Shown piece after piece: positions 49,701-60,629 of a stretch of DNA of 64,000 nucleotides; within the stretch, counting starts at the first letter, position 1; the number at the start of each line of letters is the position of its first letter. The notes beneath the pieces are model-generated. The model was not told where the DNA came from. It saw only the letters and a list, made by a program, of their open reading frames with translations, and did not search any database. A program made the position numbers and the translations under genes. This DNA comes from Ipomoea triloba (Eukaryota; Streptophyta; Magnoliopsida; Solanales; Convolvulaceae): NCBI RefSeq assembly GCF_003576645.1, contig NC_044927.1, positions 11,664,712 through 11,728,711 on the forward strand, written 5' to 3'.

Positions 49701-50509
49701 CCAATGTGCAAAAACTGCCCCCAAGTCATTGCAAGTCCTTGGCAATGGTGATGTATTCTCTTATGTAGACTGGAACAAACACAAAAATGATTGCCCTGAG
49801 CTTTCTACATGCATGATTGCTCGAGGTGCATTGATAAAGGTGTTGTAAATACATTCTTCATTGATGATCTTCTATGCACTTGGTCATGTGGCCATATTGA
49901 AATAACCCTCTTCCAAAATTTGTAGCCTTGGATATTTACTGAAATCAAGGAACAGAGACACTGGGATATTAGCTCTGGGGAACGGCTGGATATCTTGAAG
50001 GATTATGTGCGTTTTGGCCTTCAACACTGGGGTTCTGACTCAAAAGGTAAGTAAGAGATGGCTTTTGGATTGTTCTTGGCAAACACATTTGCCAAGGACA
50101 TCATGAATGTAAAATGTTGACGTTTGTACTAAATGGCTTCAGGCGTGGAGACTACCAGGCACTTCTTGTTAGAGTGGCTTAGTTACACATGCCGATATAT
50201 TCCAGTTGGTCTGCTAGATGTAATCCCTCAAAGAATAAATTGGCGATCACCTGCATATTATGGTCGAGATGACCTTGAGACACTGATGGCTTCTGATTCT
50301 GCTGCCGATTGGGTATCAAATCTGTAACTCTCACTCCATTGTTATTTAAATCTCTAAAGCGTACAATATTAATAATCTGTCATGATCTGTCTGTCATGTT
50401 CCTTAAACAGATCAGGATCTCCGAACTGTTACTTGGCAAGGTTCCTGAGGGGTTTTCATTTGCCCCAAAACACAAATCCAACGCCTACGATACAGCAGAA
50501 AATGGCTAA
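46733..50509 (+). CDS. tRNA-dihydrouridine(47) synthase, DUS3-like, with CCCH zinc fingers
   Basis: A flavoenzyme that reduces uridine 47 of the tRNA variable loop with NAD(P)H. Exons: 46733-47044, 47265-47381, 47459-47695, 48350-48590, 48674-49011, 49115-49387, 49558-49839, 49926-50046, 50143-50312, 50411-50509. Together they give 729 codons in one frame with GT-AG introns. Two CCCH fingers: C113/C125/C131/H135, and C152/C161/C167/H173. The FMN-barrel starts near [17 protein letters not shown] (about 380). The catalytic Cys is C467 in [31 protein letters not shown] (H536) and VLGNGDV are the usual FMN/tRNA contacts. The Ser/Asp-rich linker between the fingers and the barrel (exons 4-5) holds two similar SNIQE/TNIQE repeats. 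The family in yeast and mammals has the same finger-plus-DUS layout. The coding frame is intact. Confidence 0.93.
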
Positions 50510-50973
50510 TATCAATCTCTTCTTATCTGCTCCTTCTGATAGGAGTTTCAGGGGTGCCAACAAGGGCCTGCTTTGCTCAAGCTTTGGGCCGCATTCATAC
50601 CTTGCTTTAGGAGATGCTCTTGTATTTTGGTAATAATATTTTTAAAATTTATCTGAGAGCTGTGGGTTTCTGGAAGCTCTTAAATTTTGAAATACTAGAA
50701 TTTCTATTCTTACGGTTGATCTTTGTATTGTGACTTGTGAGGAAATGAAGTGCCTATTTTCCTGGATGTTTTCGGTATTTTACTTGTTTTCAAAAGTTTT
50801 TTGTTTATTGGCATTGATATGGATTTTGATTTTTGATGTTTCGGCAGAAGATTTATCCAAAGTATTGGTGTAGATAAGAGCCAATTTTCAGTAGTTTCAT
50901 TCACGAAAAAAATTTAATGGCTTTCCTGTTGGATTCATTATAAATAATTTGTCAAGTAACTAGCTTAATGACC

Positions 50974-51394
50974 TATTATTGTGTGGAACGTGGTTCACAC
51001 AGACATGGTCCAATATATATTTTTACAACTCATAATGTACATTATTTTAACATATAATGTACATTATCTTATTGCAGAAGTTTTATTATTCTTTTTTTTT
51101 TCTAATACATAATTTACATTATTCTAACACAATGTATATTATCTTACTTAGAAGTTTCATTATTCTAATTCATAGTATATATTATTCTAAACACATAAGG
51201 TACATTATTCTACCACATAATGTACATTGTTCTAACACAATGTATATTATCTTACTTAGAAGTTTCATTGTTTTAATACATAATGTACATTATTCTAACA
51301 CATAATGTATATTATTCTAACTCATAATGTATATTATTCTAACTCATAAAATTCAACAATATCGTTTTGGACTGTGGTCCACACAATAATTTGT
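50974..51394. mobile_element. MULE-type MITE
   Basis: A perfect 10-bp target duplication CTTAATGACC (50964-50973 and 51395-51404). Ends TATTATTGTGTGGAACGTGG ... GGACTGTGGTCCACACAATAATTTGTC as inverted repeats. The interior is made of diverged acataatgtacattattcta repeats. Confidence 0.85.
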
Positions 51395-51464
51395 CTTAAT
51401 GACCCATTGGTACCTTTGTGGTTCTCTCAAATGGGATGTTACAAGTTTAAAAATTCATCTTGAT

Positions 51465-51526
51465 GGGGGCAATACTTACGAACAGATACTGCATTGTGAT
51501 AGAGTTAATAGTATTCAAAAAAAAAA
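51465..51526 (+). mobile_element. 5'-truncated SINE
   Basis: A perfect 14-bp duplication AAATTCATCTTGAT (51451-51464 and 51527-51540) brackets 62 bp that match the 3' end of the SINE at 5032-5197 (acagatactgcattgtgata) and an A tail. Confidence 0.85.
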
Positions 51527-51540
51527 AAATTCATCTTGAT

Positions 51541-52232
51541 AAACACTTTGGTAACTTATGTTATGCCATCCCCAATAGCACTCTTGGACACAAAGTTTAA
51601 GAAAATAAACTGACAAGTGTGTGTTTTAAGCAAATGGGAAGGTGAAATCGAAATCAAAGGTGGATTTTTCTCCTGTTATTTCCCAAACTTTGTCAGTCCC
51701 AGTGGGCCCACCTTTTGGCATACGTGAGGCGCATCCCCTTTTGGATTTTGTCACCCAATAGCACTCTTTAGCATTAATTTTTTTTTTTTTTTAGTTTTTT
51801 CTTAATTTGTTTTGTCAGCTTTTGTTTGTTATTTTTTTCCTCTTTTTTTTTCTTCCACCCTCATTTTCTCCTTCCTAATCACACTTACAAAATCTCCTAA
51901 AAAAAAGCACCAAAATTTAATCTATTGGAGAAGGCCTTAGATATAGTCCCGTCCATTAAAGAGAAAAACAACCCATCATTTCCTTAATATCATTAAAATT
52001 AAATCAAAATAAGAATGCCAAGTTTTTCAATGAAGACATTGTATAAGGCGTTCCCCATTAATGGTAATTATAATTTTTATAATGATAATAAATAAATAAA
52101 TAACCAAAATATAGTGGAGTAAAATGGTAGGTCTACAAAAAATTGAGAAAAAACTTAAACTAACGGGGAGAAGGATTTTTGAGATTGAGTGATTGAGTGA
52201 AATAATCCACTCCTTTGTCTTTTCAATCAACT
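51541..52232. other. Intergenic, no gene recognised
   Basis: AT-rich with T runs; no coding or bounded element seen. Confidence 0.5.
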
Positions 52233-52811
52233 CAAGGCCTCTCGGACATTGATGGCTTCACCTTCTTTGGAGTCATAAACATCCTTCCAAGGTATTCTTT
52301 TGAAGTTATAAGTCATAACGTTCCCAAATTTATTCTCGACACACAACAGAGACCCATCTTCCCAAAATAACTATTGATCACTGTGTTTTCAATCGTCCCG
52401 CCTATGATTTTTTTCATTTTTCTGTTACAGTTTGGTTCTAAAAAATATCAACTCTTCATTGTTAGTAGCATTCTTCCAATCTCTCAAATAAGCCCCTGCA
52501 CTCTTCACAATAATTATGTATTGGGATGCTGTGGTTGTGCCAAATTTTCACATTTATTGCATTCTAAATGTTATAGCCAGTCATTATAAGTAGACAATAT
52601 TTATTTTTCTTAAGCTTGCGAAATTCTGCACTACCCAATCAACAATTGTAGATTTGTAGTGTTCCAAAATTATTTCACTCCCAATAATTCTTCAACATTC
52701 CGTCGTTGCTTCACAACTAACTAACAAATGAAAAAGTGTTTCAGTTTTTGGTAAACAAAGTTGAACATCACGGGAACAATTGACATATTTAACTAGTAAA
52801 TTCACAGTAGG
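52233..52811 (-). pseudogene. LINE fragment: zf-RVT and RNase H-like region
   Basis: Minus strand reads LCLPKTETLFHLLVSCEATT and ECWRII (about 52780-52690), typical of the zinc-binding tail of plant L1-like reverse transcriptases. Further on comes LFWEDGSLLCVENKFGNV, KRIPWKDVYDSKEGEAINVR and EALS (about 52380-52240), typical of the RNase H-like (RVT_3) domain. Frameshifts and stops are present. The gypsy LTR at 52816 cuts its upstream side. Confidence 0.65.
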
Positions 52812-52815
52812 TGGG

Positions 52816-53229
52816 TGATAGGGCTATACTCAGCACATACGTTATCCCCAATGCACCCAGCAACCCGACCTCAAGCAGGACCTAACCAACCTTATTCCTG
52901 TTACCCGACCTCTTCAGGTCGGGCCGGCCTGCCCATACCTCCCGGTACTGGGCCGCTCAAGACACGTGTACGGCTACGGTCCGGGGGCAGGGGGGACAGT
53001 GCATGAACGCCACGTGCGCGGCATGCCGGCAACCCGGAACTCTACGCTGCACTGTCCCCTATAAATACCTGCATTTATTGAGGAGATAGGACTTTTGGCC
53101 ACATTGAGAATCACTAAGATCTGCTTCCCGATCTAAGCCTAAACCCGGACTCTTACCTTTGATTCTTCACCTCCTCGATTAATATAACCCAGTATCCAAT
53201 TATTATTATCTCCCGTATTTACACCATCA
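52816..53229 (+). repeat. 5' LTR of the gypsy element
   Basis: Starts TGATAGGGC and ends ACACCATCA (TGAT...ATCA inverted ends). A TATA-like ctataaatacc lies at about 53060. Confidence 0.75.
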
Positions 53230-53230
53230 T

Positions 53231-53250
53231 TTTTGGCGCTGTCTGTGGGG
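53231..53250 (+). other. Primer binding site of the gypsy element
   Basis: TTTTGGCGCTGTCTGTGGGG directly after the LTR is close to the usual TTTGGCGCCGTCTGTGGGGA of plant gypsy elements. Confidence 0.75.
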
Positions 53251-53296
53251 ACCGACGTTAGATAAGCCGAATACGCAAGACAGCCGTTCCCCAATT

Positions 53297-54938
53297 ATGT
53301 ATCCTTACCTAGATTTCTTCAATGAACCGGAAGCACAGGAGATGGAGTACATGGACGATCTTGAGGCCGGAGATCAGGATCTCAGGTCCCACCTCAACAC
53401 CCGCGCGGAGTCAAAACGGGCTCATCCCGCTGAGCCTTCACCGCAGGAGCCGATAAATATCATCCACGAGGTCCTGACCTACCCTCAAGGGGTGGGGAAA
53501 ATGCCCTTTCAGTACCCCTTGAACCCCATGGGGATCCCAGATCTGAATTATCAATGGTGGCAACACACGCCGCAGTATTACCCTCCACCGCCTTACCAGT
53601 TCCAACCCGGAGTTTTTTCTCAGCCGACGTACTTCCCGGCCCCGGGAGTGTCGCTTGCCCCTATCAACCCGGAGATTCGCCGGGTATAGTTAGAACGAAG
53701 GCCATCCGTGCCGTACCCCGCCCCGCCAGTGCCACCCCGCGGACCACCGGAGGCCGCGATGGAGTCTGTCGACGGGACAGAGTATTCCCCCCTGAAGGAG
53801 TGCTTTTGAACGGTTACGACCCTCGGCTAGAGAACGCCTAGGGGTACGAGAAGAAGGTCGTAGATCCGTAGACAGACCCATCCCGAGCTACCGAGCGACT
53901 CAGAGAGCAGCAGCTCCCGTTCGGGCAGACCACGAAGCCGGGCATGAAATAGCAGCGGTAGTGCCTTACCCCGGGGCATCTTGGAACAGGTCCGAAAAGA
54001 ATTTAATCGTTGGAAAAACGAGCAAACACCAAGGCCGGGAAATGACGCCGCAGCGTTATTGACTGCCCCATTCACTGACGAGGTCATGAATCACCCGTAT
54101 CCGATCGACCTTCGAGTTCCGGGAAGCAAGGGATACAACAGCAGGACCGACCCCGAGGAACACGTTAACTCCTACTACGGAAACATGCTGATGATGGGGG
54201 TGTCTGATGCGGTAATTTGCTGCACGTTTTATTCTACCCTAGAAGGTCGAGCAATCGAATGGTTCAAAACCTTAGAACCCAAATCTATTGATAGTTTTAC
54301 GGAATTAGCAAGGAGATTCATTCAGCGGTTCGCGACCTCGAAGGCTGTCCGCCGGCATTTTACGTACTTGGAAATCGCAAAGCAAGACGAAGGGGAAACT
54401 CTTGCTGAATTCCTCGTCAAATGGAAGAGCGCAGTGGGAGAGGTGGAGCCCATGGACGATCGGACAGCTATCAATGTTCTCCATTCATCCCTCCGAGCCG
54501 GCCCTCTATATCAGGACTTCATCCTCCGACCTCCGTTGACATACGAAGAGGCGTTGCGGCGGGTAGCTGAATCACGCGAATGCGGGAAAGGCGAACGCGG
54601 CTAAGCGCCGGCAGGAGGCGGGGCCAAGTCGACCCGACCGACGAAATACTGACCGGCCACCCAAGCCGAGAGATGGTCCTAATCATGACCGGGTCCCGAC
54701 CTTTTCCCAATTATCGCGGCCAGTGGCGGAGGTACTAGATTACGCTCAATCATGCAATCTCGTCAGGTTACCAGAGGCCGCCTGGGACGAGGACGATAAG
54801 TCTAAGTATTGCGCGTACCACCGGAATCGGGGACACAACACAGAGGACTACTCCAGTCTGAAGAGGGTTATCGAAGATTTACTAAGGTCGGGCGAGTTAT
54901 CCCAGTTCGTGCAGAAGGATAAAAGCAAGAAGCCCTAG
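53297..54938 (+). pseudogene. Gag of the gypsy element
   Basis: The first part (53297-53689) is acidic and Pro/Tyr-rich. After frameshifts and stops at 53690-53980, the capsid-type retrotransposon gag domain runs in one frame (53981-54604). It includes PEEHVNSYYGNMLMMGVSDA, EGRAIEWFKTLEPKSIDSFT and FVKWKSAVGEVEPMDD-like sequence. A zinc-knuckle-like YCAYHRNRGHNTEDY (about 54808-54852) lacks its last Cys. The frame ends at 54938. Confidence 0.8.
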
Positions 54939-54944
54939 AAAAAG

Positions 54945-56099
54945 ATGTTTCGTAGGTCAGGGAAGGATCGCAAGAACAAGAATAACCCGGATAACCGAGA
55001 TGAACTGGAGGAACCGCCGCCGACGTCAGGCGCAAAGCATATTATACACGTCATATTTGTGGGGCTTGAAGGCAGCGACGCGCCCGAAGAGCGCCGACTA
55101 TGGTCTCGAGAGTTACACGTCAGTTTAGTCGAATCCGAACCACGAGCAAAGCGACCACGGACGGACCCGATAGCGTTTACGGACGACGATCTACCGTCAC
55201 AACCCGACTACAACGCGGAGGCACTTGTGGTCACCATAGACGTCATGAGAGTCGACATCCAACGAGTAATGGTCGATACCGGTAGCAGTGTCAACGTGCT
55301 CTACTATGACGTCTTGAAGAAGCTAAACCTAAACCCAATCGCCATGACACCCATTCGCACTCCGCTCTCAGGATTCACGGGGGACACCATCCAACCCGAA
55401 GGAAGCATACGGTTGCCGGTAGAGGTCGGGACCTTCCCGCGCGTGCTTAAGGTCGAGATGGACTTTGTGGTGGTGAATCTGACATGCGTCCACAACATAA
55501 TCTTGGGACGACCGAGAATTGACATGCTCGGGGCGGTAATCTCCATGCCCCACCTGTGCATGAAGTTTCAAACGCCGGAGGGGGTCGGAGTCCTCCGAGG
55601 AGACGTACGATCCGCCAGAAGGTGTTACGTCAAGGCAGTGCAAAAGCAAGAGGCGGGATCCTCTCGGGTCAACACCATTTCTCAAAGGAAAGACGAAGAT
55701 AAGAAAGAACAACCCGAACCATCAGGAGAAACAAAAGAGGTGGCGCTCGACCCCAACCAACCTGACTGGACTGTCCAGATCGTAACACTATTGACCCCCG
55801 GTCTGAGGAAAGACGTTCTGGCCGTCCTTAGAGAGTACGCCGATATCTTCGCGTGGTGCCCCCAGGACATGCCCGGGATCGATAGCCAAGTGATCTGCCA
55901 TCGGTTGGCGGTCAATCCAAACGTGAAGCTAGTAAAACAGAAGCCGAGGCACCTATCGACGGACCGAAAGGAATTTGTGCGCCAAGAGGTCCGAACACTC
56001 GAAGCTATAGGCCACGTGAGGCCGGTGGTCTACCCCGAGTGGGTGGCAAACGTAGTGCTGGTGCCAAAGCCCCCGACTTGGCGCATGTGTGTAGACTAG
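54945..56099 (+). pseudogene. Protease and start of reverse transcriptase of the gypsy element
   Basis: One 384-codon open frame. The aspartic protease box VMVDTGSSVNVLYYD is at about 55270-55310, and GRPRIDMLGAVISMPHLCMK follows. RT begins near VICHRLAVNPNVKLVKQKPR and continues to WRMCVD. A TAG at 56097-56099 replaces the Tyr or Phe of CVDYTDLNK. Confidence 0.85.
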
Positions 56100-56714
56100 A
56101 CCGACCTCAACAAGGCCTGCCCCCTCGACCCTTACCCGTTACCCAGCATCCACCAGATGGTGGACGAAACGGCCGGCGCCGACTTGCTGAGCTTCATGGA
56201 CGCATTTAAAGGTTACCATCAGATTAAGATGGCATAAGAAGATGAGGAAAAGACGTCGTTCGTGACTCCCGAAGGACTGTTCTGCTATCGAGTGACGCCT
56301 TTCGGGCTGAGGAACGCGGGCGCCACCTATCAACGAATGATCAACAAGCTCTTTGAGGGGTTATTGGGGGTCACGATGGAAGCTTATATTGATGATATGC
56401 TCGTCAAAACCTCAGATCGGGTAAACCACTATTGCGACCTCCAGGCCTGTTTCGAAATCATGCGCCGCTTCGGGATGAGACTTAATCCGAAGAAATGCAC
56501 CTTCACCGTTCATACCGACAAGTTTTTGGGATTCATGATGACGAAGAAAGGGATAGAACCAAACCCGGTCAAAGTAAAGGCTGTCCTCGACATGCAACCC
56601 TCGACCACAGTTCGGGAGGTCCAAAGATTAACTGGCCAGTTGGTCGCCCTCAGTCGTTTCCTGTCAAAACTAGCCGAGCGAGCATTGCCGTTTTTAAGAT
56701 CCTCAGAAAGGTGA
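56100..56714 (+). pseudogene. Reverse transcriptase core of the gypsy element
   Basis: Reads TDLNKACPLDPYPLPSIHQM, then FMDAFKGYHQIKMA followed by a stop (56235-56237), then PEGLFCYRVTPFGLRNAGAT and the intact catalytic AYIDDMLVK (YIDD at 56385-56396). It ends LTGQLVALSRFLSKLAERAL and a stop at about 56712. Confidence 0.85.
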
Positions 56715-57480
56715 ATAGCTTCTAGTGGGATGATGAATGTCGGGAGGCATTCGAAGGACTCAAAGAATACCTAGCATCTCCAATCGTCCTGTCCAAACCG
56801 GAGGTTGGGGAGACGTTAGACGTTTATCTGGCGGTAGCTAACAAAGCCATAAGCGCCGTACTTTGTAGAACCGACCAGGCGGGAACACAGCGACCTGTCT
56901 ATTACATAAGCCACGCCCTTCAAGGGCCCAAGCTGCTTTATTCAGTAATAGAAAAGGTCGTCTACGCACTTTACACGGCGGCAATGAAGCTAACACCTTA
57001 TTTCCAAGGTCGGATTATCCGAGTATTGACCGACCAACCAATCGGAGCGGTCCTCCGAACTTCCAGCTCTTTCGGGTGCATGGTGAAGTGGGCGATGATG
57101 CTTACACAATTCGCAATCGAGTACCGCCCAAGGCCAACCATTAAGGTCCAAGCAGCACGAAAGGAGCAGGGGGCGGCATAGTAATAACCAGTCCGGAGGG
57201 CTTCAAGCTGTACTACGCCCTCCTTTTTCAATTCGTCCCCACAAACAATGAAGCCGAATACGAAGATTTCATCGGCGGTGTGGAGCGGGTGAAAGCCTTA
57301 GGAGCAACCGCGGTCAAGATCTCCACCGATTCCGCCCTCGTGGTTGGCCAGGTCTTGGGAACGTTCGAAGCTAAAGGAGACCGGTTGGTTAGATACCGTG
57401 ACTGAGCGGTAAGGGAACTTAACAACTTCAAATCATACGCGGTTCAGCACGTTCCCCGATCCAAAAATGCCGACGCCGAT
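56715..57480 (+). pseudogene. Connection and RNase H region of the gypsy element
   Basis: After a break comes YLAVANKAISAVL-like sequence, then tandem stops at about 57179-57184 with loss of the first RNase H strand (the TDG start is missing), then FKLYYALLFQFVPTNNEAEY, KISTDSALVVGQVLG and HVPRSKNADADILSKL. One more stop lies at about 57403. Confidence 0.75.
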
Positions 57481-57483
57481 ATC

Positions 57484-58830
57484 TTGTCCAAATTGGTTCA
57501 CCAAGCGCCAGAGCATATCTCCAAGATTGCCCGGGTCGTAGAAGTGCCCGCCGCAAGTATCGACCTATTGCAGGTCGCGCCGATCACTGAAGAAGATCAC
57601 TGGATCACCGACCTCATAAACTATTTGCAGTCCGGTGAACTCCCAACCGAGGATGCCCAAGCTCGAAAAGTCAAACAGCGGGCCCCCAGGTTTGAGGTGT
57701 TGGAAGGTAAACTTTACCCGCGGTCGTACGGGGGACCATTAATGCAGTGCCTGAACGCCTTCGAGGCAAACTTGGTGATGACCGAGCTACACTCAGGTAT
57801 CTGCTCAGCTCATCAAGGGGGACGGTCGCTAGCAAGGCGGATCATGTTGATAGGCTACTATTGGCCATCCATCCAACTCGACTGCGAAGAGCTCGCGAGG
57901 AAGTGTGAGTCCTGCCAGCGTTTCGCCAAAACGCCCGGCCGACCGGCCACATTCTACAAGCCGTCAGCTCAGCCATTCCATTCGCAAGGTGGGGAGTGGA
58001 CATCCTGGGACCGTTCCCAGAAATTGCAGGTCGGAAAAAATTCATAATAGTCGTCGTGGACTACTTCTGGAAATGGGTAGAGGTAGAGCTGTTGGCCACT
58101 ATCACATCCCAACAGTGCGAAAGGTTCCTATGGCGGAACGTTATATCTCGTTTCAGAGTGCCCGTGCAGTTGGTCACAGACAATGGGAGACAGTTTGAGA
58201 GCAAATCTTTCCAAAACTTCCTAGCGACCGTGGGAACCCGATCGACAAGGTTCGGTTGCCTACCCGCAGGAAAACGGTCAGGTCGAAAATGCCAACCGCA
58301 CCATCCTGAACGGCCTAAAAAAGAAGCTCGATTCCGCAGGTCGGAGCTGGGCCGAAGAGTTTCCGTATATATTATGGGTATACAGGACAATGCCTAGAGA
58401 GGCGACAAGAGAAACCTCGTTCGCGCTGGTCTACGGCGCTGAGGCCAGGCTCCCGATCGAAGCATGGATTCCCACCAGGAGAGAAAGGGAGTTCGACCCA
58501 GTCGAGAACGAGACCTTAATGACGACCGACCTGGACGACCTGGAGGAACGAAGGCAGTTGGCGGCCCGAAGGATCGCGAGCTATCAGTAGAAGGTGAAAA
58601 TACACCACGATTCCCGTGCTCGGCCCCGATATTTCCAGGTCGGGGACTATGTTCTTCGACGTAGAGAAGTCAGTAGACCACAGGAGGGTGGCAAACTCAC
58701 GCAAACCTGGGAGGGACCCTATGTGGTGTCAACCGTCATCCGCCCAGGGACGTACCGACTAGAGACAACTACCAGCAAGGCCGTGGATCGAATTTGGAGC
58801 TCGAAAAATTTAGTTCTGTATTACCACTAA
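57484..58830 (+). pseudogene. Integrase of the gypsy element
   Basis: HHCC zinc domain (ELHSGICSAHQGGRSLARR ... CESCQRF) at about 57780-57930. A frameshift near 57985 is followed by DILGPFPEIAGRKKFIIVVV and VTDNGRQFES (58170-58200). A second frameshift near 58235 leads to ENGQVENANRTILNGLKKKL. The chromatin-side tail KLTQTWEGPYVVSTVIRPGT ends in YYH and a TAA at 58828. DDE residues are visible but in three frames. Confidence 0.85.
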
Positions 58831-58909
58831 AGGTGCATCCTAGCCTGGTGTTACCATTGGATGTACTTTAAATGGATAATAAGTGTTAGTCAAATATCTG
58901 AAACTGTCA

Positions 58910-59330
58910 TTTGAGTTGAAAAGACTGCAGTCTTTAAAGGGCTCCTATCGGATCGAAAAGATCGCAAACTGAGGTCGAAAAAACTACGGCCTGCCATAGG
59001 CCCAATCCAAGATCGAAAAGATCGCAAACCGAGGTCGAAAAGACTACGACCGGCCTGCCATTGGTCTACTATGGGTCCCGATGTGACTAACGGCCGAAAA
59101 GATCCCAAATCAGTCGAACAGACTAGCCTGCCATAGGCTCAAACCGTATCGAAAAGATCCCTGGCCAAGGTCAAAAAGATCGGCCTGCCATTGGTCTACT
59201 ATGGGTCCCGATGTGACTAACGGCCGAAACTTAAGTGTCGGTCGGAACAAGAGGGTCCCGACCCCAGACCCAAGAACGGCCTTGATAGATCAAGGAACGT
59301 ACAACCTTCCATAAACCCGAGGCCGGTAAG
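58910..59330. repeat. Diverged direct repeats in the gypsy spacer
   Basis: Words such as gatcgaaaagatcgcaaac and ggtcgaaaagactac recur about every 45-60 bp. A 50-bp block including tctactatgggtcccgatgt is present twice (about 59063 and 59196). Confidence 0.75.
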
Positions 59331-59565
59331 ACTTCAGTCGGCTGGTAGGCCCGGAACCACGCTCGGAGGCATGCATATAAGCTTTATTAGGGCGAACGGA
59401 ATGAGAGCATAAACATTAAAAATTAATGATCTTATAAATAAACAAACGCCGCGACTAGTCAGAAGGAATTCATTTAAACCAAGAGCAAAAGGCCCGACGC
59501 AAAACAGGCCGCGTTCCGGCAAGTCCACAAAAAAACCATTAAACAAAGAAAATAAGAATTAAAAG

Positions 59566-60566
59566 CTAGCAGCCTTTGGTAGGCGCAGAGGCCTCGGCAT
59601 CAGGTACCGGGTCGGCATAAGGCATAGGCCCCAGTTCGGGTACCACCTCAGGCATGATCTCCATTATGGTCGCCAAATCTCCCTCGTTCAGAGATTCTGT
59701 AAGCGCCTCTTGGACCTCCTGCTGCATCGCGTGCCAACCCTTGGCGTAGGCCCACTCATCATAGCGCCATGTAAGCCCTTCTCCGATCTTGTTGTGAAGG
59801 AATGCCCGGAAAAAGGCCTCCGCCTCCTTTTGATCACGGCACAAGAAGCCGGATAGGTTGGTGTAGTTGGACATCTTCTCATTCATCGCGGCGGTTTCAC
59901 GCTTGGCCGCCTCAACCTCCCGTTCCGCCCGAGCAACCCGGCCTTCCAGGGCTTGCACCTTCTCTTTCATCTCCTTATCCTTTGCAGCAAGGCTCTCTTT
60001 TAAAGGGGTAACCTCCTTGCGCACCACGTTCTCCGCCGCCTTAGCCTTGTGGGATAGCTGCGTGAGCGGAAGAAGGTTAGCAGCACGCATAGGATATAAA
60101 AAAAATATCAAAAACACGCTCCGAAGTCGAAACTTACCCAAAGGAAATTTTGAGCGATCATCTCCCCGACCTGATCGGTCTCCAGGTCCCTAATCACCTC
60201 TCGGGTCGGGATCATGGTGCGGATCTTTTCCAGTAAATTCGCCGTTTGTTCCCCGCCCTCTCGCACAGCGTCCAAGACGGGAGTAGAGCTGCGGGGGTTG
60301 GGGCGTTTTTGCCTCTTCAGAGGCGGAATTTCCTCGACCTCAAGGTCGGCAGCTTTCTCTTTCCCGCGCTTGGAGTGGGCCCGAATGACCTGAAGGTCGG
60401 CCACTTCAGTCGCTGTTCCGGCGGAACCAGAGGGAAGGGTTGGTGGCACCCCCGCCCCGGAGGGTATGTCTGAAGGTTGCGACGCCTTACTTCCTCCTAA
60501 GGTAACCTTCGGACGCGGCTTCTTGGGGCCTGTGGGTGCGGGGGCGAAGCTGCGCTCCAAAACCAT
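59566..60566 (-). CDS. Antisense extra ORF of the gypsy element, two exons, open
   Basis: Exon 1 60138-60566 and exon 2 59566-60057, separated by an 80-bp intron with GTAAGT and ctaac ... CACGCAG, give 306 codons without a stop. Exon 1 begins MVLERSFAPAPTGPKKPRPK and is Pro/Lys-rich, with KRQKRPNPRSS. Exon 2 has a predicted coiled coil (LKESLAAKDKEMKEKVQALE and on, about residues 155-215) and an acidic end (IMEIMPEVVPELG). I recognise no enzymatic domain. Extra antisense ORFs of unknown function are known from Tat elements. A further acceptor (tcttttctttgcag) two bases before the ATG suggests an upstream intron. Confidence 0.55.
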
Positions 60567-60629
60567 CTCTGCAAAGAAAAGAAATAACGTTAGGCAATTA
60601 ATTAGCCAAGCACCCTTCAACTCTTTGTG

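Larger units (their letters stand above)
52816..60620 (+). mobile_element. Ty3/gypsy (Tat-like) retrotransposon lacking a recognisable 3' LTR
   Basis: 5' LTR 52816-53229, PBS from 53231, gag, protease, RT, RNase H and integrase to 58830, then a repeat-rich spacer and an antisense ORF (59566-60566). The antisense extra ORF between pol and the 3' LTR is known from Tat-type elements such as Grande. No second copy of the LTR occurs in the window. The right side changes to Sirevirus-like ORF3 near 60620. Confidence 0.8.

Noticed and set aside
55304..55912. Minus-strand open frames opposite the gypsy protease
   Set aside because: Shadows of the 384-codon sense frame, which carries the protease motif.
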